Assembly (NCBI GenBank): GCA_002345675.1
Contig: DDWL01000006.1
Span: 44,469 to 108,468 of the forward strand
Direction of reading: 5' to 3'
Origin: Bacteroidales bacterium UBA2287
Lineage (GTDB): Bacteria > Bacteroidota > Bacteroidia > Bacteroidales > Tenuifilaceae
DNA: 64,000 bases
Position numbers and translations under genes: made by a program. Below, piece after piece: positions 54,869 through 62,460 of the stretch. Numbering within the stretch: position 1 is the first letter of the stretch; each line of letters begins with the position of its first letter. The notes below the pieces were generated by a model that was given only the letters and a program-made list of their open reading frames with translations, ran no database searches and was not told the origin of the DNA.

Positions 54869-56353
54869 TTATTTTCGAATTTTCCAATAACCTCTTTTTG
54901 TAGAACCTACTCTTTCAACAATACCTACATCTTTCAATTTAGCTATATTTTTCTCAATAGTACTAACGGATACATTAATTTGTTCAGCCATAATTTGTGC
55001 TGTACTTTCGGGATTTTTAACTATAATTTTTAATATTTCTTCCGCATTTCTTCCGTATTTCTTCCGTATTTCTTCCGTATTTCTTCCATATTTACCTAAG
55101 CTACTATCATCTTCTTTATTTATTACTTCTTTTTCTAAGATTTCATCAACTTGATTAGGCTCACTTACTGTAACGGCAAAACTTGTAACTTTGTCGTAAT
55201 CGAAAATAGGTTCTGGATTGCCATTTTCTGCCAACTGCACCTTTACAAGTTCAATACCACGATTAAATCTATTTACATAACCAAGAATTTTCATCGCTTC
55301 AGCAATAACGGGATTGCGGTAATCATTTTCATCAGGAAAATTTTCTGGTCGCGCTTTGCCATATAAGCCACCTGCATTAGCAATTTGTATACTGTTGTTA
55401 AATTGATAAAACTTAATTGGCGCATTCGATTCATAATCACGATGCATTACTGCGTTCATCATTAATTCACGAATAGCCCAGTTCGGATAATTCTTTTTTG
55501 TAACTTCTCGGAGCGTAGAGTAAGGTACGGGACGTTGTGTAATTATTGCATCATCAATAAAACCCTCAATTTTTTTCAAATTAATTACAAGGGCGTCTGT
55601 AAACTTTTTTTCATTTAATATTTTGCCTGAAATAGTATTTCCATTTAATTCTACATATTGAATATACGCTCCGGGTATAAAATACTCAGGGTTTTTCCCA
55701 AAAAGTAAAACACCTGCATTAGTTGGTTTATCATAAAGTAAATTATAAAAACGCAAGGCTGCCAATTTTTCTTTTATGTTACGATTATCGTTTTTAAGCA
55801 CATCTTTATCAATTGCTTTTGGCAAATAAAAGTCTATAAATAAATCAACATTTAAATCTTCTAGGCTGGAATCTATGCATGGCCGCATATCAAACATACT
55901 CATATTTGAAGATCTGCGCTCAATAAGGATTCTCTCTTCCATTTCGCTGGCAATAGCTTTGCGTGGACCAACCCTAATCCATGTTTTTCCTTTATATCGT
56001 ACTGGCGGAAAAGGGGAAGGCGATATCTCAACCACCACCACATCACCTTCATCAAATATATGCGTTTTGATAGATATAATTGGTTGGGGTAAAATGTTTC
56101 CATCTGAGCGGAAGCCTCCCAAATTTTGTAATAGCTTATCATCTGCTTTTAATCCCGACAATTTACCATTATCTTTTACTCCTATAAGCAAATAGCCCTT
56201 TTGCTTGTGATTTGGGAGATCATTTGAAAAAGCACAAATGGCTTGAGCAAATTTATCAGTATTATTTATAGATATAGTCCTCTCAATAAGCTCCGATTCA
56301 AGGCTGGTAATCTTTAAACTCAATTCATCTCTATTTAGCGTTGTTTCTTCCAT
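54869..56353 (-). CDS. AlbA_2/HATPase_c_4-type ATP-binding regulator-like protein
   Basis: 494 residues. An AlbA_2 (Schlafen-like) domain fills about 15-130 (AICAFSNDLPNHKQKGYLLI, then GKTWIRVGPRKAIASEMEE). A HATPase_c_4-type segment is near 285-395 (NWAIRELMMNAVMHRDYESN; GGLYGKARPENFPDENDYRN). A winged-helix region forms the last 55 residues (VKNPESTAQIMAEQINVSVS). Such proteins are annotated as putative transcriptional regulators, and several relatives occur in defence islands; the role is not known. An 11-bp tandem repeat encodes KYGRNTEEIRK-type units just before the winged helix. The gene has no relation to sugar metabolism and interrupts legC-neuD. Confidence 0.8.
   Translation of the reverse strand: MEETTLNRDELSLKITSLESELIERTISINNTDKFAQAICAFSNDLPNHKQKGYLLIGVKDNGKLSGLKADDKLLQNLGGFRSDGNILPQPIISIKTHIFDEGDVVVVEISPSPFPPVRYKGKTWIRVGPRKAIASEMEERILIERRSSNMSMFDMRPCIDSSLEDLNVDLFIDFYLPKAIDKDVLKNDNRNIKEKLAALRFYNLLYDKPTNAGVLLFGKNPEYFIPGAYIQYVELNGNTISGKILNEKKFTDALVINLKKIEGFIDDAIITQRPVPYSTLREVTKKNYPNWAIRELMMNAVMHRDYESNAPIKFYQFNNSIQIANAGGLYGKARPENFPDENDYRNPVIAEAMKILGYVNRFNRGIELVKVQLAENGNPEPIFDYDKVTSFAVTVSEPNQVDEILEKEVINKEDDSSLGKYGRNTEEIRKKYGRNAEEILKIIVKNPESTAQIMAEQINVSVSTIEKNIAKLKDVGIVERVGSTKRGYWKIRK
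55037..55091 (-). repeat. Five copies of an 11-bp coding repeat
   Basis: Units TTCTTCCGTAT at 55048-55058, 55059-55069 and 55070-55080, with variants at 55037-55047 and 55081-55091. Three units (33 bp) code for 11 residues, so loss or gain of a single unit shifts the frame before the winged-helix domain. Confidence 0.9.
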
Positions 56354-56371
56354 TCTTTAGCCAAATATATT

Positions 56372-57619
56372 CTACTTTATACTACGTTCAAGGATTACAC
56401 TGCTTGGAATGTTTACTAATCTATCAGCAATCCAGTCACTGTTTGTTAAATCACTACATTGTGAATTTTTATACATAGACAAACGGTTCATGAGTTCCCA
56501 TGCAGGGCGGGTCATTACTCCGTTTTTGTTGCTGTACTTTAAAAAAGCGTCGCGCTCCTCCTTGCTGTATAGCAAAATGCAATTTAACCAAAAGTTTGAC
56601 TGTGAGTTTGGGGGTTCGGAGATAAAGTTTAAGTTTAAGTTTAAGGCTAAGGTTGAGGTTGAGGTTGAGGTTAAGGTTGAGAAGAAGTTTTTATAAGTTT
56701 GTGCTATTTTGCGCTTGGATTCTAGAAAAGAAGGAAGCTGCTCGAGTTGGGCAAGGCCAAGGGCTGCGTTAATGTTAGGCATTCGGTAGTTGTAACCAAT
56801 GGCATCGTGATTAAACTCCCAAGGGTGAGGTACTTTTGCCTGTGTTGTTAGGTGCTTGGCTCGTTTGGCTAACTCTTCATTATTAAAAAGAAGCATTCCT
56901 CCCCCACCAGTTGTTATTACCTTGTTTCCATTAAAACTAAGCACTCCAATTTTTCCAAAGGTTCCGGTGTGTTGGCCTTTATAAAACGAGCCCAAACTTT
57001 CGGCAGCATCCTCAACAACTGGAATATTATACTGGTTGCATATTTCAATAATTTCATCAATACGGCATGGGTGACCGAAGGTGTGCATGGGGACACAACA
57101 CGAAATACGGCGACCTGTGCCTTTGTTGTAAGGTTGAGGCAAAGGTTGAGGTTGAGAAAGTGAGTCCTTAACCTCAGCCTTAACCTCTTTAAGTATGACG
57201 TTGTGTACTAGCCAATTCTTCAGTGATTGGGGTGAGAGGCCCATGGTGTCCATGTCCACATCGAGAAAAACGGGGTAGGCTCCGCAGTAGCTTATAGCGT
57301 TGGCAGTTGCAATAAAAGTGAGTGGCTGGGTAATAACTTCGGTATTGCGTTCAACTCCTACTAACTGCATCGCAAGATGCAGCGCGTTGGTACCATTAAC
57401 ACACGATACAGCTTTTTTGGAGGCTGTATACTCGGCAATTTTCTCTTCAAAAAAATCTACAAATTTACCAACCGATGATACAAAGGTAGTGTCGATGCAC
57501 TCATTGAGGTATTTCTTTTCGTTACCAGTAAATACAGGGGCGTGAAGGGGGATGAACGCCTCTGGTTGGTTGTATAACTCTCTAATGAACTTAATTATAT
57601 CTTGAAATTCTCTATCCAC
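56372..57619 (-). CDS. legC: LegC-family aminotransferase
   Basis: 415 residues, DegT/DnrJ/EryC1 fold. The N-terminus IKFIRELYNQPEAFIPLHAP with NEKKYLNECIDTTFVSSVGK is the LegC signature. Further motifs are VNGTNALHLAMQLVGV (PLP phosphate site), VEDAAESLGSFYKGQ near 208 and VLSFNGNKVITTGGGG near 229, whose Lys binds PLP. It adds the C4 amino group to the 4-keto sugar made by LegB. Two low-complexity insertions (SLSQPQPLPQP near 155; LTSTSTSTLALNLNLN near 315) are encoded by GGTTGA-type hexamer repeats also seen outside genes. It is followed after 18 nt by the AlbA_2 gene. Confidence 0.9.
   Translation of the reverse strand: MDREFQDIIKFIRELYNQPEAFIPLHAPVFTGNEKKYLNECIDTTFVSSVGKFVDFFEEKIAEYTASKKAVSCVNGTNALHLAMQLVGVERNTEVITQPLTFIATANAISYCGAYPVFLDVDMDTMGLSPQSLKNWLVHNVILKEVKAEVKDSLSQPQPLPQPYNKGTGRRISCCVPMHTFGHPCRIDEIIEICNQYNIPVVEDAAESLGSFYKGQHTGTFGKIGVLSFNGNKVITTGGGGMLLFNNEELAKRAKHLTTQAKVPHPWEFNHDAIGYNYRMPNINAALGLAQLEQLPSFLESKRKIAQTYKNFFSTLTSTSTSTLALNLNLNFISEPPNSQSNFWLNCILLYSKEERDAFLKYSNKNGVMTRPAWELMNRLSMYKNSQCSDLTNSDWIADRLVNIPSSVILERSIK
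56625..56684 (-). repeat. In-frame hexamer repeat in legC
   Basis: About ten hexamers of the AAGTTT/GGTTGA series (TTGAGGTTGAGGTTGAGG at the core). Being 6 bp they keep the frame. A second tract of the same series lies at about 57130-57190 in the same gene. The series flanks the four-helix-bundle gene at 62003-62037 and 62388-62460. Confidence 0.85.
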
Positions 57620-57771
57620 AAATTACACAAATTAACTCAAATTATTATCCAGAGATTAACACACGATTGACACAAATTACTAGTAAAAAAGTTTTATGAT
57701 TGTGATAATTTGCGGAATTTGTACATCGTTTAATTTATCCACAGATTACACAAATTAGCACAAATTACAAA
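57614..57771. repeat. ACACAAATTA-type repeats, left of the GxxExxY gene
   Basis: Copies of ATCCACAAATTACACAAATT and ACAGATTACACAAATTAGCA, with reverse-complement pieces (ATAATTTGCGGAATTTGTAC). The family also appears at 607-640 (ACAGATTACACGAATTTAAC) near the left window edge. Confidence 0.85.
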
Positions 57772-58154
57772 ATCACCCTTTTATACTGTAAACTTTTAGT
57801 TCCGAAGTTTATAATTAGTCCTAGTTTCTTGCCTGTGGCTTTTAGATAGTTTAAGACTTGGGCTAAATGCTCAGGATGAATCGCATCAAGTGCCTTTAGT
57901 TCTACAATTACTTCGTCAAAGCAAACGAAGTCAGCAACATATTTCTTTTGTAATGTTTTTCCTCTAAAACTTATTTCCAAAACCTTATCTCTAACGTATG
58001 GAATGTCTTTTTCTTCGAAAACTATTGATAATGCTTCTTGATAAACTAGTTCGAGAAATCCACAACCTAACTCTTTGTGCACCTCCATTGCGCAGCCTAT
58101 TATCTTGTAGCATTCCTCTTTGTAGAGGTATTCTTCCATGTTTTTATTATCCAC
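57765..58154 (-). CDS. GxxExxY protein (PD-(D/E)XK-like)
   Basis: 129 residues. The N-terminal signature is GCAMEVHKELGCGFLELVYQ (residues 20-39) with the G-x-x-E-x-x-Y motif (GFLELVY). The later YVADFVCFDEVIVELKAL has the D-x(6)-E-x-K spacing of PD-(D/E)XK nucleases. The family is widely dispersed as single genes, including as inserts in 23S rRNA genes, and its function is unknown. It lies between legC and legB and is flanked on both sides by ACACAAATTA repeats, so it is probably a passenger rather than a sugar-pathway gene. Confidence 0.88.
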   Translation of the reverse strand: MDNKNMEEYLYKEECYKIIGCAMEVHKELGCGFLELVYQEALSIVFEEKDIPYVRDKVLEISFRGKTLQKKYVADFVCFDEVIVELKALDAIHPEHLAQVLNYLKATGKKLGLIINFGTKSLQYKRVIL

Positions 58155-58219
58155 AAATTACACAGATTTTCTCAAATTACTAAACCCCTATTTGTGCTAA
58201 TTTGTGTAATTTGTGGACT
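58144..58219. repeat. ACACAAATTA-type repeats, right of the GxxExxY gene
   Basis: ATCCACAAATTACACAGATT (58149 onward) is followed about 30 nt later by an inverted copy, CTAATTTGTGTAATTTGTGG (58196-58215). Together they can form a long hairpin between legB and the GxxExxY gene. Confidence 0.85.
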
Positions 58220-59207
58220 ATAAGTTGTAAATGTTTGCCTTGTACTTCTTAAGGTTCTCGGGTTTTGTAAACCACTCAATAGTTTCTCCTAAGCCATCTT
58301 TAATTGTGTACTTAGGTTTCCATCCTGTTAATTCTTTAATAAGCGTATTATCGCCCCATAACCTAAAAACCTCTGAATTTGCTGGTCGAATGCGCTGCTC
58401 GTCGGTTACGAATTTTACATCGCTACCCATTATGCTCTTTATTGTATTTAAAGTGTCGACCATTGAAATTTCGAAATTCGATGCAATGTTTACTTCCTTT
58501 CCAATGGCTAGGTTGCTATCCGAAAGGGCAACAAAACCTTTACAAACATCCTTAACATAGTTAAAGTCACGGGTAGGAGAAATATCGCCTAGCTTTATTT
58601 CCTTAACTCCCGAAGCAATTTGTGTAATAATAGTAGGAATTATCGCCCTTGCCGACTGACGAGGCCCAAATGTATTAAACGGACGAACAATGGTAACCGG
58701 AAGTTTAAAGGCATTATAGTAACTCATTGCCATTGCGTCGGCTCCAATTTTTGATGCTGAGTAGGGCGACTGTGGCTGTTTGGGATGTAATTCATTTATT
58801 GGAACATACTGTGCAGTTCCGTAAACTTCGGAAGTTGATGTTACTAAAACTCTTTTAACACTATTCTTTAGCGCAGCATTGCAAATGTTTAGTGTTCCAT
58901 TTATGTTAGTTTCAACATAGCTTTGTGGTGCTTTATACGAAAATGGAATGGCAATTAGCGCAGCTAGGTGAAAAATTATGTCAACATCTTTCGAAATATC
59001 TTCGCAAAAAAAAGGATCGCGAATATCGCCCGATAATACCTCGAGGTTTTCACTTGGTTTTATATCTTCGAGCCAGCCCCAGTAGTTAAACGAGTTATAC
59101 TGCGAAAGTGCTCTAACTTTGTATCCCAACTCGAGTAATAGTTCAGTTAAATGTGAGCCAATAAAGCCGTCGGCACCCGTTACAAGAACCCTGATGTTTT
59201 TATTCAC
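58218..59207 (-). CDS. legB: LegB-type nucleotide-sugar 4,6-dehydratase
   Basis: 329 residues, extended SDR. NAD motif VTGADGFIGSHL (residues 9-20), STSEVYGTAQYVPINELHPK near 124, SPYSASKIGADAMAMSYYNA near 147 with Y-x3-K, and RPFNTFGPRQSARAIIPT near 175. It converts GDP- (or UDP-) GlcNAc to the 4-keto-6-deoxy sugar, the first committed step to legionaminic acid. It starts the sugar-synthesis part of the operon, after the 340-bp gap downstream of wzc, so it may have its own promoter. Confidence 0.9.
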   Translation of the reverse strand: MNKNIRVLVTGADGFIGSHLTELLLELGYKVRALSQYNSFNYWGWLEDIKPSENLEVLSGDIRDPFFCEDISKDVDIIFHLAALIAIPFSYKAPQSYVETNINGTLNICNAALKNSVKRVLVTSTSEVYGTAQYVPINELHPKQPQSPYSASKIGADAMAMSYYNAFKLPVTIVRPFNTFGPRQSARAIIPTIITQIASGVKEIKLGDISPTRDFNYVKDVCKGFVALSDSNLAIGKEVNIASNFEISMVDTLNTIKSIMGSDVKFVTDEQRIRPANSEVFRLWGDNTLIKELTGWKPKYTIKDGLGETIEWFTKPENLKKYKANIYNL

Positions 59208-59309
59208 GTTCGGATTGTATTATTAGAGACTGTTTAAATTTAAAAAATTATAAACGATTAATGTGCCGTCATAGTTGGCAAATAGCGAATGCAAGTTGGT
59301 GAATTGTAG

Positions 59310-59340
59310 TTACTAATGCATCCGCTGGATGCGTAGTAAT
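59310..59340. repeat. Palindrome in the wzc-legB gap
   Basis: ACTAATGCATCC and GGATGCGTAGT form arms of about 11 bp around GCT. The rest of 59208-59547 has no gene. Confidence 0.6.
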
Positions 59341-59420
59341 TTATTAAGGGGAGATCGACAAAATGTGAAATTCAATACTCCCCCAAGGCAAATTTTTTGC
59401 TTTGCCAGTGGCTCATGCTT

Positions 59421-59440
59421 CCCCCCTTCATGAAGGGGGG
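59421..59440. repeat. Perfect 20-nt palindrome in the wzc-legB gap
   Basis: CCCCCCTTCATGAAGGGGGG. It follows a second hairpin-forming stretch (GGCAAATTTTTTGCTTTGCC at 59387-59406). On either strand it could act as a transcription barrier, but no U-tract follows. Confidence 0.75.
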
Positions 59441-59547
59441 CGTAAAGTATTTTCCGAAGCAATGTAGCTAGACAGGGGGGTAAAGTAAAAAAAAATTAAC
59501 TTTTTATCAAACCATAATTCGCTTATTAAACAAAATTAAACAGTTAC

Positions 59548-62001
59548 TTAACTATTTTTAAAGTACTTGAGCAATCCGCTTAACATACTATCTTTTCTAT
59601 CCTCATCGGAGTAATACCCTTCGCCATATCCATAATTTTGACCATAGCCGTAATCCTGACCATAGCCGTAGTTGTACCCATAACCATACCCGTAGCCGTA
59701 ACCATAACCATAGCCCTTTGGCTTTTTATAGTCGTTAAGTATAATTGCCATGTTTTTAATGGTGTTGCTTTGCGAAAGTTCCTCAACTAAACCTAAAACG
59801 TTTCGTGAAGTATACTGGTGACGCATAACATATAGTGTAACATCGCAAACTCTGCTTATAAGAACTGCATCGGTAACAATTGCAATTGGAGGCGAGTCGA
59901 CAATAATATAGTCGAATTCATTTTTAAGTTCAGCAAAAAGATCGTCGAGCAGTTTCCCAGCAACAAGTTCGGCAGGGTTTGGCGGAATTGGGCCAGCAGG
60001 TAGTATATACAAATTGGGAACCTCGCATGGTAACATAATGTCCGACAATGTATCTCTTCCAATTAAATAGGTACTAATTCCCTTGGAGTTTTCGAGGTTG
60101 AAAAGATTCTGAATTTTAGGTTTCCGAAGGTCGAGGCCGAGCAGTGCTATTTTTTTACCAAGTATAGCCATGCTTATTGCAAGGTTTGAAGCAACAAACG
60201 ATTTGCCCTCGCCGCTAATGGTTGATGTAACAAGGATTGTTTTTTTATTGCTTCCCCCAAGTAAAAAGTCTAAGTTTGTTCGCAATGCTCGAAACGATTC
60301 GGCAAAAGACGACTTGGGCTTATGAAATACGGGTAAAAATGTTTCGTGGGGGTTGTTGCCAATGGTACTTATAAGAGGAACCCTCGTTTTATTTGTTATT
60401 TGCGAAGGTTCGCGTATGGAGTTGTTAAATTGGTCGAAAATAATAATTATCAACATTGGAATGAGCAGTCCAAAAGCCAAGCCTATTAGGTAGTTAATCC
60501 GCTTGTTGGGCTTAATTGTACTGGCCATCTCGGCCATTGCTGTGTCGATAACCTTGTTGTCGGCAATATTAGAGGCCTTAGCAATTCCAGCTTCTATGCG
60601 CTTTTCGCGTAAGTAGGTAAAAAATTTCTCGTGAACGTTGAACTTTCGTTCCATATTTACCAACTCTCTTTCGGTTACTGGCAGCAGCCTTAAACTGGCC
60701 TCTTGCTCAGTAATTCTCCTTTTAATTTCAATAATTTTAATGGCATTAACCTCTTTCATGCCATTAACTTTTTCGACAAGAAGATTGGTTAAGCTATTAA
60801 TACTTTGGTCGACTTTTATAACCTGAATATTATCGGGCTTTACCGAAAGAAGAAGAGCATCGCGATCGAGTTGAAGGTTGTTTAGCTGAGTAACCGTTTG
60901 GGCAAGGCTATTATCATCGACCCCAATTGACGCGGGAGAAACTAGCTCCTTTACGTTTTTCTTTGCTTTTAAATAAGTCTCTAAGTACTTAAAGTACTCC
61001 AATTGTAATGAAAGCAAGTTGCGCTCCGAATAAAGACTCTCGAGCCTTGCGAGAATTGCTTGTCCCTCAACGCTCAGGTCGATAATTCCTTTGCCTGCCC
61101 TAAAATTTTGAAGCAAGGTTTCGGCCTTACGAAGCGAATCGTTTAATTGGTTAAGTTGCTCATCAACAAAAAGTATTGTGTTGTCGGCAATAAGAGCCTT
61201 GTCTTCAACTCCCGAACGAATGTATATTTCGGTAAGTTTATTAAGGTAGTCAACCTCCTGCTGAGCAACAAATCCCGATGAACTAAGAAAAAGTATGCTC
61301 CCGTTTTTATCGTTTAACTCAACCCCAAGTTTGTTTCGGTAACTCAGCGCTAAAGTATGAGGGTTGTTTATTATAAAGTAGTACTTCTTAATATGTTTCG
61401 ATTGCGCATAAATTTCTTCGTCACGTAATTTTATTGTAAACGAAAAGAATTCGTTGCTAAATTTCTCACCAAATTTCATAACCTGATTAACACCCATACC
61501 ATCGTCAACCTCTAGTCTATACTCGCTTTCGTTTATAATTGTAACGTTAACGGGGTATCCCGTTTTATTTTCAAAGTTTGAGTCGAGTTCTACTAAAAAG
61601 GGACAACGATTGTACATTTTCGACTCAGCAATGCCCCTTCGTCCAACGCTTACATAGGTAATTCTAAAGTCGGGAAGCTCTTCAATAACTCTTCGGGCAA
61701 ACGAGTACGATTTTAGCATCCCTATTTCGTTCTCAATTTTCTTTTGCGGGCGCATTATGTTAAGCTCTCGCATAAGCAGCTGTGTATTTGGGCCAATTCT
61801 TCTGCTGTCGGCTCCTTCAACCAAAACGGTGGTGCTAACCGAAAAAATTTGCTCAGAATATCGATTTATAAGGTATGCTGCAAATAGCCCTGCAAAAATA
61901 CTTATTGCAATAAAATACCACTTCCCTAAAAAAAGAAAAAAGTAACGCTTAATGTCGAGGGTTTCTTCTGGCATATTTTGAAAGCTATTGGAGGAATCCA
62001 T
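59548..62001 (-). CDS. wzc: Wzc-type chain-length regulator and tyrosine autokinase
   Basis: 817 residues. Wzz-type region with a first membrane helix near 25-45 (WYFIAISIFAGLFAAYLIN), a coiled-coil periplasmic part (about 255-480) and a second helix near 505-528. The cytoplasmic BY-kinase domain has Walker A TSTISGEGKSFVASNLA near 593, Walker A' LLGLDLRKPKI near 621 and Walker B YIIVDSPP near 699. The tail (about 760-800) is a Tyr/Gly repeat YGYGYGYGYGYGYNYGYG and onward, which is the phosphorylation cluster. It controls polymer length and gates the Wza pore. It is preceded by the four-helix-bundle gene and wza. Confidence 0.92.
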   Translation of the reverse strand: MDSSNSFQNMPEETLDIKRYFFLFLGKWYFIAISIFAGLFAAYLINRYSEQIFSVSTTVLVEGADSRRIGPNTQLLMRELNIMRPQKKIENEIGMLKSYSFARRVIEELPDFRITYVSVGRRGIAESKMYNRCPFLVELDSNFENKTGYPVNVTIINESEYRLEVDDGMGVNQVMKFGEKFSNEFFSFTIKLRDEEIYAQSKHIKKYYFIINNPHTLALSYRNKLGVELNDKNGSILFLSSSGFVAQQEVDYLNKLTEIYIRSGVEDKALIADNTILFVDEQLNQLNDSLRKAETLLQNFRAGKGIIDLSVEGQAILARLESLYSERNLLSLQLEYFKYLETYLKAKKNVKELVSPASIGVDDNSLAQTVTQLNNLQLDRDALLLSVKPDNIQVIKVDQSINSLTNLLVEKVNGMKEVNAIKIIEIKRRITEQEASLRLLPVTERELVNMERKFNVHEKFFTYLREKRIEAGIAKASNIADNKVIDTAMAEMASTIKPNKRINYLIGLAFGLLIPMLIIIIFDQFNNSIREPSQITNKTRVPLISTIGNNPHETFLPVFHKPKSSFAESFRALRTNLDFLLGGSNKKTILVTSTISGEGKSFVASNLAISMAILGKKIALLGLDLRKPKIQNLFNLENSKGISTYLIGRDTLSDIMLPCEVPNLYILPAGPIPPNPAELVAGKLLDDLFAELKNEFDYIIVDSPPIAIVTDAVLISRVCDVTLYVMRHQYTSRNVLGLVEELSQSNTIKNMAIILNDYKKPKGYGYGYGYGYGYGYNYGYGQDYGYGQNYGYGEGYYSDEDRKDSMLSGLLKYFKNS
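59618..59722 (-). repeat. Hexamer-rich tyrosine/glycine coding tract of wzc
   Basis: CCATAGCCGTAA-type units code for (YG)n. The 6-bp period keeps the reading frame when units are lost or gained and changes the number of tyrosines in the kinase tail. Confidence 0.85.
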
Positions 62002-62002
62002 A

Positions 62003-62037
62003 TGAGGTTGAGGTTGAGGTTGGGGTTGAGGTTAAGA
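62003..62037. repeat. GGTTGA hexamer tract after the four-helix-bundle gene
   Basis: GAGGTTGAGGTTGAGGTTGG then GGTTGAGGTTAAG, directly upstream of wzc and over the end of the four-helix-bundle gene. It is of the same series as the tracts inside legC. Confidence 0.85.
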
Positions 62038-62385
62038 GAGGGTTTTAATTATTTTGTTGATTTCATGAATAAGAATATTGTATTCTTCAAAAAGTGTATT
62101 TACTATTTCCTTTTCGAAATACCCAACCCTCTGACCGTAAATTAAATGACTTTGTGTTTCGAAACTTGAACCTCGTGCAACTATGTAAAAGTATCGTTTA
62201 TCCTTTTTAGTACTACGACCAAATGCTTCTGAAATATTGCCAGGTATTCCACTTGACGATCTGCGAATCTGTGAAGTTAAACCATAATCTTCGCATCTAG
62301 GCAAAGTTGAGGTTAATTTAAATATTTGCTCAGCCAAAGCCATTGCTTTTTGCCATACAGGCATTTCGGTAAAACTTTTATACAT
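62032..62385 (-). CDS. Four-helix-bundle (S23-type) protein
   Basis: 117 residues. The family motif is seen as LPRCEDYGLTSQIRRSSSGI then PGNISEAFGRST near 33-64, with four amphipathic helices over the whole length. Relatives are encoded in 23S rRNA intervening sequences and scattered singly through Bacteroidota genomes; their role is unknown. It sits between wza and wzc, which are usually adjacent, and is enclosed by hexamer repeats (62003-62037, 62388-62460). This suggests an acquired passenger rather than part of the export machine. Confidence 0.88.
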   Translation of the reverse strand: MYKSFTEMPVWQKAMALAEQIFKLTSTLPRCEDYGLTSQIRRSSSGIPGNISEAFGRSTKKDKRYFYIVARGSSFETQSHLIYGQRVGYFEKEIVNTLFEEYNILIHEINKIIKTLS

Positions 62386-62387
62386 AG

Positions 62388-62460
62388 TGAGGTTGAGGTT
62401 GAATTCTTAGCCTTAGCCTTAGCCTTAGTCTTAGCCTTAGTCTTAGCCTTAATCTTGTCC
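62388..62460. repeat. GGTTGA and CTTAGC hexamer tract before the four-helix-bundle gene
   Basis: GAGGTTGAGGTTGAATTC is followed by about nine hexamers of the TTAGCC/TTAGTC series, ending at the stop of wza. The hexamer series differs from the left tract but is of the same type. Confidence 0.9.

Noticed and set aside
46953..59207. Sialic acid or pseudaminic acid as the product of the sugar genes
   Set aside because: LegB- and LegC-type enzymes and the CBS-nucleotidyltransferase fit the legionaminic route. PseB/PseC/PseG types are not seen, and plain sialic acid would not need LegB/LegC.
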